Part shown: positions 1 through 10,981 of the stretch, in pieces
How the letters are laid out: every line of letters starts with the position of its first letter
How positions within the stretch are numbered: position 1 is the stretch's first letter
Assembly (NCBI RefSeq): GCF_000209165.1
Contig: NC_009042.1
Coordinates: 2,232,001 to 2,296,000, forward strand
Length of the DNA: 64,000 nt
Direction: 5' to 3'
DNA from: Scheffersomyces stipitis CBS 6054
Lineage: Eukaryota; Ascomycota; Pichiomycetes; Serinales; Debaryomycetaceae
Made by a program: the position numbers and the translations under genes
The notes under the pieces: generated by a model
Databases searched by the model: none
The model's input: the letters and a program-made list of their open reading frames with translations, nothing else
Told to the model about the DNA's origin: nothing

Positions 1-812
1 ACAGGTGCTCGGATATACCGTAAGGGAGATCCGAGCCGGTATTAACAAGGATCCCGTTACCAGGTTTGTCCCGTCCGCCGGCAGAAAAAGAAACTAACAA
101 GGTTAGACACTAAAAAAAATATGAAAACTGTTATTTTTCAAATTCGTGACAAAAATAATCGGACGCATAAAAAATAATGCCTAGTACGTGCAGGAGGCAA
201 TGAAACTAGGATAGCAATCAAACCCTCCAGAATGCTCCATTTGTCTCTATTGCCTTGATCTGGAGTATTTTCTTGTAGAGTAACATTCGATGTAGCGAAA
301 TTTAACATATAAGACACACAATATCGCTTTTGACCCAATTGAAATTTGTAATTTGTTTCTCGCTTACAAGTTTTTTTCGAGACGTTATTCTACTGTCTTT
401 GCTATCCTTCCAACCCAACTCTACAAGTGTACTATAATTAGTACTGACTCTGGCTAAGCTGGACATACCTTCGAAGCACTCGTCCGAGTAACTTCCGCCC
501 CAGTAGTAGACATCTCATCCTACCACTAAACCACACCAATAGTCCCAGCTTAGTAAGGGACTGTTAAATCCGAGTTTGAGAGTGCACTAATACTGCTTGT
601 TATACCGACACCTGTTCCTCCAGCAATTGAGTTTTCTTATTAATAACACATCTGCTCCTGATCAGAAGAATTGTATTTTGAACAATTGGTATAAGCTCGT
701 ATCAGTCTAAACCCATCTCAATTCCACTTTGAACTTTGTACTATCGTGTTCCACTAGTCGAAAGATATTGCACCCATTAGTCAGAATTGAGTTCGCCAGC
801 TTCCTGGAGCAC
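1..812. other. Gap left of the transcription factor gene
   Basis: No gene is supported here. The short open frames are not conserved-looking and lack good starts. The last few hundred bases are probably the promoter and leader of the Zn2Cys6 factor gene that follows. Confidence 0.5.
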
Positions 813-863
813 ATGTACATAATTGTCCAGTACTTCTATTATATCTATTCAGTTTGTACTTGA
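813..863 (+). promoter_or_regulatory. Short upstream ORF before the Zn2Cys6 factor
   Basis: An ATG at 813 opens a 16-codon frame that ends at TGA 861-863, ten bases before the ATG of the factor gene at 874 and out of frame with it. If the leader includes it, ribosomes would have to reinitiate or leak past it to translate the factor. The frame is seen directly; its presence in the transcript and its effect are inferred. Confidence 0.45.
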
Positions 864-873
864 CTTCGACAGA

Positions 874-2703
874 ATGAATCCTGTATCTCCTCCTTCACCT
901 ACAGACGAAGCCGGTCACAGCACGCTAGGCATTTCGGCCAGCGGCAACGTCGGCTACTCTTCGAGCCATATCAAGAAAAAGAGAGTAGGAAAAGCTTGCG
1001 ACTCCTGTCGTATCAAGAAGACGAAATGTGATGGTAAGAAGCCTTGCAACCGTTGCATAATTGATAACAAGATCTGTGTCTTCACAGAAAAGAAAAAGCC
1101 CAAGGAAAAGAACCATCCTCAGGGCTATGTAGAATTGCTAGAAACTCGTTTGGATATCTTGACCAAGTCATTGGAGAAGTTAATCGAGTTGAGTAGACCC
1201 AGTTTGCCTTTCTTGGAAGAAATACTCCAGGACGGAAAGAGAACCAGAAGAATGAAAACAGAATTCGAGTCTGACTCTAATGATGAATTGCTGTCTGATG
1301 AGGATAGTCAATCACCAGGCACTCAGACGAGGGTTAAAAAGGAAAAGGACTTTTCAATTGACGAGCTTGACCACAATTCAACGGTTGTACCTGATGAGGA
1401 CAGCATTCCTATAAATAGAGTCGTATCCTACCTTATCAACAGCGAGGGCTTGCTTAATAATTTGCCTGTAGAATGGGAAGCTGGTGCTATGCTAGCAGCA
1501 AACTACGTTCCCAAGAACATGGACAAGTACCTGAAGGTTTTTGCTGAACACAAGTTGAATGTCACAGAAAAGAATGAAATTGAAAACCATAACCATAACC
1601 ATACAGAGTTCGGACCAAGTCCAAGTAGCTTGGCTGTTCATCGGGATCAACTTTTTCAACATTCACAGTTTTCTAATAAAAGACAAAATAACCAAGTCGC
1701 TGTGAAGAGAGAAGACGACCATCCGGTCTTGTACGAGGATGGAGAGGACATGGCAATTACTTCTCCAACAGCTTCAGCATTGCTGCAGACAAGTTTGACA
1801 GAGCAATTGAACTTGAACGAGTTCTCCCTAGGAGGTTTTTCCTCTGGGGGACTAGTTGTAGCAGGAACTGGACATTTTGAGAATGCCAACAATACCAATA
1901 GTCTTTCTTCGTATGCCTCTTCCAACAACGACTTCACCATGAGCGACATAGATACGGATTCCGTTTCAAGTTATTCGCAGGGCCAGCTTCATCATGGTAA
2001 GATGCCATCGCATCAAATCTCCCAGATTCAGAATCATCAACTCCAATCACAGAAATTCATAAAGAGCGCCTCAATTTCACCAGCAGAGATTGAAAACTTC
2101 CCTAGGAGAGCCAACTCTATTTTCTTGTCAAACTCGCAGGGTTGTGAAGGTCAACCACCTTCTTCCGTGACCAAGAGCGGTTCTATTTCTTCATTAACTT
2201 CGAAATACGAAAACCACAACTTGGCCATGCCTGTCAGTTCAGCTACTCCACCTCCTGAAACCTTGAGAAGGTCAAGTTCTTCATTGATCCAACGTCCATG
2301 TTCTCCTTCTCACCAAAAAGCAAAAAACAGTGGTCATGTTCATAAAGCCCAATTCCATCCCCATTCTCTGTCCAACAAGTCTAGTACTTCTGGAACTGTA
2401 GTCAGTAATAATGGAAATGAATTTCATATCAGTGGAAACTACATTGGCAAGAGACTGAGCTACTCCAGTGTCTCTTCTACGAACTCTAATGCTACTACAC
2501 CAAGCATAATCGTTGCTCACACTACACCAACGCTCTTTGGAGGAAGCAGCACAGTCACAACATCGTTGTCGCCTCAGAATCAAGGCTTCCCATTCTACGA
2601 CAACCAGGATAGCTCCAAAGACTTTGACAATTTCGTCTTGACCTTTGATGAGCTTCCATCCACTGCATTCAAGATTAACCCTACAATCCACGAGAGCCCA
2701 TAA
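874..2703 (+). CDS. Zn2Cys6 (Gal4-type) transcription factor, 609 aa
   Basis: Probable nuclear DNA-binding regulator. A binuclear zinc cluster is clear, with cysteines at residues 42, 45, 52, 58, 61 and 68 in the canonical C-X2-C-X6-C-X5-C-X2-C-X6-C spacing. It is preceded by a basic KKKR patch and followed by a basic linker and a Leu/Ile heptad-like segment (about residues 84-106) that could dimerise. The remaining 500 residues are mostly Ser/Asn/Gln/His-rich, including a His-Asn repeat near residue 235. I see no recognisable fungal middle-homology (Fungal_trans) domain. The open frame runs upstream to 823, but that entry codon is TTG; the first in-frame ATG is at 874, so I start there. I cannot assign the orthologue or its targets. 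Confidence 0.9.
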   Translation: MNPVSPPSPTDEAGHSTLGISASGNVGYSSSHIKKKRVGKACDSCRIKKTKCDGKKPCNRCIIDNKICVFTEKKKPKEKNHPQGYVELLETRLDILTKSLEKLIELSRPSLPFLEEILQDGKRTRRMKTEFESDSNDELLSDEDSQSPGTQTRVKKEKDFSIDELDHNSTVVPDEDSIPINRVVSYLINSEGLLNNLPVEWEAGAMLAANYVPKNMDKYLKVFAEHKLNVTEKNEIENHNHNHTEFGPSPSSLAVHRDQLFQHSQFSNKRQNNQVAVKREDDHPVLYEDGEDMAITSPTASALLQTSLTEQLNLNEFSLGGFSSGGLVVAGTGHFENANNTNSLSSYASSNNDFTMSDIDTDSVSSYSQGQLHHGKMPSHQISQIQNHQLQSQKFIKSASISPAEIENFPRRANSIFLSNSQGCEGQPPSSVTKSGSISSLTSKYENHNLAMPVSSATPPPETLRRSSSSLIQRPCSPSHQKAKNSGHVHKAQFHPHSLSNKSSTSGTVVSNNGNEFHISGNYIGKRLSYSSVSSTNSNATTPSIIVAHTTPTLFGGSSTVTTSLSPQNQGFPFYDNQDSSKDFDNFVLTFDELPSTAFKINPTIHESP

Positions 2704-4304
2704 GAGAATCTACACTTTGAGTCTACAGATACCAACGAAACTAACGATCGCCATTCAACAACCAGAAATGTAGCAGAAACAGCCACCTCCAGACCATGGA
2801 CCTGGTTGGGAATGGAAAATTAAACAGCCTCACAGCCAGCAATCGCAATTCATCTGCAAGCAAATAATTCGCGTACGGCATCAGGTCTTGCTAATTAAAA
2901 CTATCATTGCCATTATTTTCGAACATTCTCTGCTCGTCAGTTCGCGAGTGTTCATTCACTTCTTGTATTAAGCTTGATTTTGCTTTGCCATCTTCATTAG
3001 AGTTAATAATTTTCACGCCTGATTTTCTACGGAAGCAGTTCGAGGCCCTCTAATGTTCATTTTGATGTGTGGTATATAATTTAGATCGATTATTTATTAG
3101 TAATTAAAATATCAGTTACAGCATCTGTAATTCAGTGTCATACGAGGATCTCCACATTCCAAAATTGTACTACTATTTGAGATGGTAGCATATTTCTTAG
3201 CTCCAGCCTTCTATGACGTAGTTCAAAATTCGTGCTGGACTGATTACTGGCATAGAATCTACAAAATACTGCAAAATACTCTTTGTGGAGATAGTAGAAA
3301 TGTTCTTCGATCGGGCCGGTGGCGTGAATTATCAGGTACAAGACTGGGTAGTTATATGGGCTGAGTTCGGTGGAATTCTCATTCGAGTTCTGGTGGAGAT
3401 TCCTGAATTACGCCAGAGTAGGCTCACGTAATCTATACGGCTAGGCCTGTCACGACGTGCTCAGCAAATAATACTCCTGCTGGAGACTCACTGATACGCA
3501 GATTAGACATCTACCAACTGTCAGTTGCTAAGCTGGAGCAAGCAAAGCCCGACGAGTACCTGCACTGTTTGGTAAAGAAGGTCGTGCTCTCTTCTCTTAA
3601 GTACAAAAATATTCGGTATTTGGAGCCCAGCTCTGAGACAACGAACAGGTGATATTGCTACCGAAAAGTCGGTAGCACATTTTGGTAGCTCGTCGATCAG
3701 ATGATAACTTCTGTGTTCCCTTCTGTGTTGCCTTTATTTATCATTATCGGACATATTTGCACACACCTGCAAAACGATCCGATCCGTTGATGGGTACACT
3801 CTTTTGGTTCCAAAATACTCATGACATATTGCAAAAATATAGCAGACATTGTTCTGCCCGCAAATGTCTAAGTGCTATACAGGAGCGTGGGGTCTTAGAA
3901 GTTGGCTGTTGAAGCTTCACACAGCAGTGGAGACATGTTTCCAGAGTGATTTAATAGCTATGTGGTATTACGGCATAAATGAGTTTACGGAAGAAATGAG
4001 CCTACAGTAGCAACGAATTTAGGTGGATCTGAGCCAGCGCTGCTGGTCTTCACCGGCTCGTTCAGACACTTTTCGGGCCTTAGAGCTGTTTGGTAAACTT
4101 ATCTATTGACAAGAGTTTCTGACCCCTAAATGGAAAGTCCGACCGTTTTGTTAATTCTCGAAATGTATTAATCTCCTCTGATAAATGACATCATGTAAGA
4201 GACGGGTGCGAAAATGCGATTCTGGTGCGTCAGTTATGTGGAAAATCGACTTAGCGCTAAATCCTGATAGCACAGACTTGTAATTAATCCACTCAAACAG
4301 AAAA

Positions 4305-4706
4305 ATGTCGCACTCTCAGATTATCGGTACTAAAGATTGTCGTAACATGGCCCTCTTTTGGAGCCAGCCACCAGACATTGATTTCGTGGCAAGCGTCTCT
4401 GGAAGTGATTGCTTTTGCAAATGGAGTGGTACCTTCGTAGCAGCTAGGGTGCTCCCAGAGGTCGAGACTTTCCTGGCTGAGGAATTTAAGTTGGCTACTG
4501 AGCTTTCCTTTTTCTTGCGCCTTAAGTTTCTGTTACTTTTGTTCCCAAGCCTCGATCGGCCCAAACGTAATGACGGTGCCTCTCCAGAGCCAGCTTTTTC
4601 TAATAATGACCTGCTTTTAGACTACAAACGGCTACAACGCGCCTTCGAATATGGTTTAAAGTTTTATTGTCGAAAGGCGGCTGCCGTTGTGTGCATTGAC
4701 TCCTAA
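4305..4706 (+). CDS. Doubtful hypothetical ORF, 133 aa
   Basis: This is an ATG-started frame in an A-rich start context (AAAAATG) within a long intergenic region. The translation has no low-complexity runs, but also no motif, signal peptide or family resemblance I recognise. It has a Leu/Phe-rich central stretch near residues 65-82. Chance could produce a frame of this length in 4.7 kb, so it is kept only as a candidate. Confidence 0.15.
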   Translation: MSHSQIIGTKDCRNMALFWSQPPDIDFVASVSGSDCFCKWSGTFVAARVLPEVETFLAEEFKLATELSFFLRLKFLLLLFPSLDRPKRNDGASPEPAFSNNDLLLDYKRLQRAFEYGLKFYCRKAAAVVCIDS

Positions 4707-7152
4707 ACTCACGGTGTTCAGCTCATGTGAATCGGTTTTAGATTCGGCCGACGTTGTGGCCGATATGAACGAAATTGGTTCATTCTGTAGCTTGCGAAAA
4801 ATAGAAGTTACTCAGGATACTTCGACGCCCCGTTTCTGAACGCAAAGCCAAAAGGGGGTCTGTTCTGTGGGAATTTTTCACTTCCCCCCAGAAGTACAAT
4901 TGTGAGATCATAAGATACGCTCCTTATGACATCAACCACCTAAGCCAAGAACTGTTGCGAAACCAATTGTTGACGTTGGTGGTCTTATTCAATGCTGCAG
5001 ACGTACATGATGCATGGCTAGCGGCTTCTACAAGAATAAGGCGATTCCATGAATACATCATCATCTGTGAAATGGCTTCGGGCTCTTCTCGAGATGGGTT
5101 CTTAGAGGCTCGGTGTTAGCCGCCCAATCGAGTAATATCTGCGACACACCAACGCTAACTTGACCGACGGAATAAAACCGACGGTATAAGACCGAGCCAC
5201 GGCTGCAAGTGGATGGCCATTTTGAATCCAAGATGATGTAACTCCGCATCGCAAGAAGTCCACAATTGAATGGCGAGAACTACGACATCAGTAGAAGCCC
5301 TCATGACGACGTGAATAGGAGGCGAGAAGGTTCTAGAAACGCTTTCGTGTATGGAACAAGCGGTAATGGTGTGACATTGCAAAAAGAGGATCCAAGAAAG
5401 AGAGCGCAAATCGGCCGTTGAAGATGAAATCAAAAAAGGGGCTCTTTTCTGGGCAAAGAGCTCGAATCCTGGTAGTGAAATTGAATTGCCTAATTTTCGT
5501 GGTGTAGGCCCAGCCAAAGTTGAGTGGTTGCGAAAAATACCAAACCGAATTCACCAAACCAAATTGTAAATTCGGACTTTGTTGCTGAAATGCCGGCCTG
5601 GGTTTAAGGCCTCCTCTGGATGTGGGGCAGGCTTATTGCTCCAAGCTTGTAGCACGGTACCATAGAGCCCGGTGACAGCCGTTTGGGCCCGGAATTGCCA
5701 GCGGTCTACATGTTGCACCTGGCTCGGTTACAACCGGTTACTGTTCGAAGAGCAGGAACAGGCAACTAGGTTGGGGTAAAGCCCGGAGTCGGTAGGATGG
5801 ATACTGGCCAGGTTCTACCGCCGAGGTCCTCAGCGGACAAAAGGCACATGATCGACCCAAGCTGTAATCCAGGCTCAAGCTGTAAACCAAGGGGCGCCAG
5901 GTAGCGAGTAATCACGTGGTCTGAGACTGGATGGTACAGACAGGACTTAGAGGATTAGACGGCCAGAGAAGTACACCGGACTTGGCGGTGGATTAAAGCT
6001 GGTGGAAATTTGGAGGGTTCTGCTGTCGGCGAGAGGATGCTATGACGTCGGCAGGCAGAGGCCGCCACATGGAGACCAGCCAAATGAGTAATTCGGACTC
6101 TGATGGCAGGCTGGCATATAAGCCTCGGTGTCGGAGTTCTGTAATGCGTTGGAGCGAGGATTTGCAGGTTGGAGTATTGTGTGATGAGATGAAGTTGCAA
6201 TGGGAGACCGTGTCAAGAGCATGTAGATAAGAGCAAGTAGAGAAGAGCAGGTAGAGCAGAGTGACTCGAGCAGAGTAGACTGGAGCCGTAGGATTACTCA
6301 GTTCTGGAGGAAATGTGACAACCAAAGTGACCAAAAATTGAGGTATTAATGGCTGAAAAATTTGAGATGACTCTGTAGAAAGTTGAGTCAAATGCTGATT
6401 AATTTGGTTCTATTATGCCTCTCGTAGAAGATTGCAAAAGAGCAACTGGATGAGGTGCTATCAAGTGATGCGAAGAGAACCTGCAAACAGGCCAGAGTAC
6501 ATGCCGTGGGTTGATCTCTGGTCGAGTGTGCTGGCTACAGCCTTAAGTACGGAGAGTACAGCTACAGGGTGGTTTTTGCTGGGCTACAGCATTGCAGTTT
6601 GAAGGTTAGAGTGTAGAATGTAGCAGACGGCTTAAGGCTGGTGGAGTTTAGTCGAAACTCGTTAGTATTTCCGTGAAGGCAGCCATTGTGAAAATTGAAC
6701 ATCACCTGAGGTATTTTAGCCACCAGAAGCGGCGGTACGGAAGAAAGTGTGTACAATGGTTGGTGGTGGAATTGCGTGCATGCCTGATGGGGCAATATTA
6801 ATTAGATAGAGCTTTGGTGATATTAGTGGATAATAGAATTCACAGAGAAGACATCAGGAGCAATTTCCAAGAGCCATTGATGATGTAATTGCCCCAACAG
6901 CAAGATTCAGATCTGACAATTGACCACCGTTTTGTAGAAGCAAAAAATCGTAGATTATCACCAAGAGGGTTTTTCACCGAACCAGCAAATAGAAACTATT
7001 CCGTAGAACTCGCCCAGGCTTTTTTGCTAGCACTTTCCAGCAGTAGAACCGTCCAATTAAGTCAACAGGAACCATTGAGGTCGAGCCCAACCACCTGAAC
7101 CCCCTCACGGTCGTGTCCCTATTATTGATCCAGAGGGTGCCAGTTTCGGTAG

Positions 7153-7162
7153 CCAATATTGG
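7153..7162. promoter_or_regulatory. Palindromic CCAAT box in GAPDH promoter
   Basis: CCAATATTGG is a perfect palindrome giving a CCAAT box on each strand about 250 bp upstream of the GAPDH ATG. A further CCAAT lies at 7269-7273. CCAAT is the core bound by the Hap2/3/5 complex; its use here is inferred. Confidence 0.35.
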
Positions 7163-7285
7163 TTCATGGGTTTCTATGGCCCGGAGTGAGTTTGCAGGTT
7201 GGCCCCGGCGCCGTCTGCAGGATGGGAGTTATAGCGGCCAAACTTCACATTTCGAAATCCTGCTGCAGCCAATCTGAAGAATTAA

Positions 7286-8415
<1,130 letters not shown>

Positions 8416-9092
8416 CTATCCACGAAGTTGTAGGTCCACTGTGTGAACCTGGAGCTTCCGTGTGGTGATTAATTACCTATATATTCATACATATGAATTC
8501 ATGAAAATGAGAAATATGATTAGTTGTAGATCGTAGATCGTAGAGAGAAGAATTACGAAGTACCGATTTCTGTAATGGAAGAGTTTTCCAACGAAGAAGT
8601 TCTAGTTCGGTTTATTGACAAATAAATTCTTTTATTCTTGTCTGACCCGATGCTCAGCTACTTTACCTTTTCTACTCTTTCTACTCTACACTGTCCTTTC
8701 TACTTCTCTCAGTTCCTATTCCTGTTCTTCCTTTTGTCTCACTCTCATCTTATCTGTAACGCACCTCATCTCATCATAGTTAGCCACATATGACACAATT
8801 GACACAATTGGCCTGATCAGAGCCCGAAACCATCATAAAAAGCAAAGTCCCTCTCGACCGAACTCGCTGACCAAAAATGGGGAGTCAATGGCTTTGTTTG
8901 GCTCATCTACATGAATTACTAATAGGTGGATACCCCTAGTCATTTAAAAAACGTGTCGCAGTTGTGTCGCAAAAAAAGTTCGCGACAAAAAGGCTTAACA
9001 CTGAAAAATTCACGTAAACAAAGATCAATAAATAGAATCGAACTTTCACACTTTCTACACGTTCATATTGTTATTTAGATGAAATAGTTGCG
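8416..9092. other. Gap between GAPDH and the 343-aa gene
   Basis: The 5' part is GAPDH 3' region with a TATATATTC stretch near 8480, a typical yeast polyadenylation efficiency element. The 3' part carries repeated TGTCGCA / CGCGAC words (8955-8990) and GTAAACAAA at 9014-9022. No gene was seen. Confidence 0.5.
9014..9022 (+). promoter_or_regulatory. Forkhead-type site GTAAACAAA
   Basis: An exact match to the yeast Fkh1/2 core GTAAACAAA, 71-79 bp upstream of the ATG at 9093. Functional use is inferred. A single short motif can occur by chance. Confidence 0.3.
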
Positions 9093-10124
9093 ATGTCAGA
9101 AGAACGGTCTATTACCGATCTCTTTCTCGACCAGACATTCAAACTCTACAAGTGCAACCAATCCTTAGTCACGATAAGTGCTTCTACAAATGTCCTCGCT
9201 GCGGATCAAGTTGCTTATCTCAAAGAAAACATCGCCAAATACCTCTACAGTGTATATCGAAGACGAAGAGACGAGTCTCGTGAAGGAGAGATTATACCAC
9301 GGTACTCCAGAGCCGATGATATAGAGCCAGAATTGAAAATCACCTTTGGTTCCAGAAACACCAGCTTTGAAAATCGCATCTATAACATTCAGTATTTAAT
9401 AATAAGAACTTCGGACAGAAGCCTACAATTGCCACGACAGATATTTATATTTATCAATAGGGACGGGGTCGACTCGGATGGCAAATCATTCAATACTATA
9501 GTACTCAATCGGCAGTTTAACAGCAGCAGTTCTTCTGTCCAAGTCAATAACTTCATCATATCGCTATTGGAAAATATGCCTGATATTGAAACAGGCCTAG
9601 TGATGAAGGAGTACCGGTTGAACGAAAAGTATATAGAGACGGCGATTAATGAACTCTCCAACAGCATTAAAGATCTCAAGGATACGAGGGTAGGTGAAGA
9701 AGTGAGGCTTATGGATGGTTTACTAGGTGATTTGGAAATTACGTACAGTTCAGAATCAAAGTCTAGCACTTTTTCCAATGGACCAGTTATAAATGGCAAT
9801 TTGCGAAATATTGTCATAAATATTCCGCAGAAGGACATCACCGAGTTTATCAACAAGTTTGAGAAAGAAAGTGAACACGGTGAGAAACAGACAAAGTTGC
9901 AGCTCATCTCGGAGATCAATGGGTTCCTTTATGATAATAGTTCGATAAATTTCGAGAACTTGGCTATTGTCAAGTTTGTGTCGAGCGTGGTGAATATCTC
10001 TGCAGAGGGCAAGATTAAAATCTCGGGAGCCAAAATTGCTGTCGGTGATGAGTCGGTGAAGGACAGGATAGTGTGGTTCCTTCTAGAGTCTTTGTATAAT
10101 GAGAAGGCATTGGCCAGACAGTAG
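9093..10124 (+). CDS. Uncharacterised protein, 343 aa
   Basis: I do not recognise this protein. It starts at an ATG and runs uninterrupted for 343 codons with no low-complexity tracts, so it looks like a genuine gene. The N-terminal ~75 residues look helical and end in a basic run (YRRRRDESR, about 54-62). A central beta-rich segment follows (about 80-150, ending in a Ser run SSSSS). A predicted helical, partly coiled-coil stretch follows around 175-205, then a second mixed domain with a charged linker (EKESEHGEKQTK). No membrane segment or signal peptide is evident. It sits between GAPDH and PMT2 on the same strand with its own promoter gap. A fast-evolving nuclear or complex-subunit protein is possible, but that is only a guess. 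Confidence 0.75.
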   Translation: MSEERSITDLFLDQTFKLYKCNQSLVTISASTNVLAADQVAYLKENIAKYLYSVYRRRRDESREGEIIPRYSRADDIEPELKITFGSRNTSFENRIYNIQYLIIRTSDRSLQLPRQIFIFINRDGVDSDGKSFNTIVLNRQFNSSSSSVQVNNFIISLLENMPDIETGLVMKEYRLNEKYIETAINELSNSIKDLKDTRVGEEVRLMDGLLGDLEITYSSESKSSTFSNGPVINGNLRNIVINIPQKDITEFINKFEKESEHGEKQTKLQLISEINGFLYDNSSINFENLAIVKFVSSVVNISAEGKIKISGAKIAVGDESVKDRIVWFLLESLYNEKALARQ

Positions 10125-10981
10125 ATCTGCTGGCAGATCAAAAGAAATATGGACACATAATAGACATAATTGGACAAGATTCAATGATATAGAGATGTCT
10201 AAAAATACAAAAGACCCCTATTGTATACCGTAGATACGAGATATAACCTACAACTAGAGTATAAACAGACAAAGAGGTATTCGAGACCACATATTCAGCT
10301 AAGCCTGAAGATGTTGGTATAGACTTTTCAGTGCAGTTGTACGTGCATAGTGAGAGAACAAATAGAGGCAGCGAAGGAAGCAAAGAAGAATCTGGTGCAA
10401 TTGAATATGGACGATACAAAGCAGTTATAAGCCAATTATATAAGTCTGAACAGCCACTGGGAGACAAAGCATAATTAACTGACTTGCGGAAACAAAATAG
10501 CCCAGCACTGTGAGCCCATACTAAATCGTACTGAGTCTATTCTGGATCTGGCGCAGATTCCAGTACGAGATTTCCAGTGCGAATGTAAAGTGAAACCTCA
10601 TACAAATTAAATAGAATCTCTAACAAAATTGTCCAAAATTGTCCGATTAGTATATCTCATGTATGTGTGAAATTGTAGAAATCGTAGTACTTCCGTTTGT
10701 ATGCCAAAACCATGTCCTAGGGTGCAAAAATGTCATTTCTCTCCCCCTTCTTTTCTCTCCCAAAGCTTCGCTAATCTCATTTCGCTACGCATTTCTCACC
10801 ACCATTCCATTACGTGTCGGTGTGCACACTGTGTTAACACGTAGTATGTTTTCGCAAGGGTCTCCAGGATTTTTCACTTCCACCATCCACCACTCTTCAC
10901 CACACGATTCTTCTTGACTGCTCAATTCGCCTTCACTCTTTCCGTTCTTCATCTTATTGGTCCTGCTAGGTCTCCTCCATC
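10125..10981. other. Gap upstream of PMT2
   Basis: No supportable gene is present. A minus-strand frame at 10138-10467 begins with TTG. The last 250 bases are pyrimidine-rich (around 10737-10765 and 10873-10980) and are probably the PMT2 promoter and leader. Confidence 0.5.

Noticed and set aside
138..338. Minus-strand 66-codon frame at the left edge
   Set aside because: Short, no motif and no supporting context.
5993..6391. 132-codon minus-strand frame in the gap before GAPDH
   Set aside because: Overlaps several other short frames in the same G+C-richer patch; no motif or protein-like composition.
10138..10467. 109-codon minus-strand frame after the 343-aa gene
   Set aside because: Begins with TTG and looks like translated AT-rich spacer.
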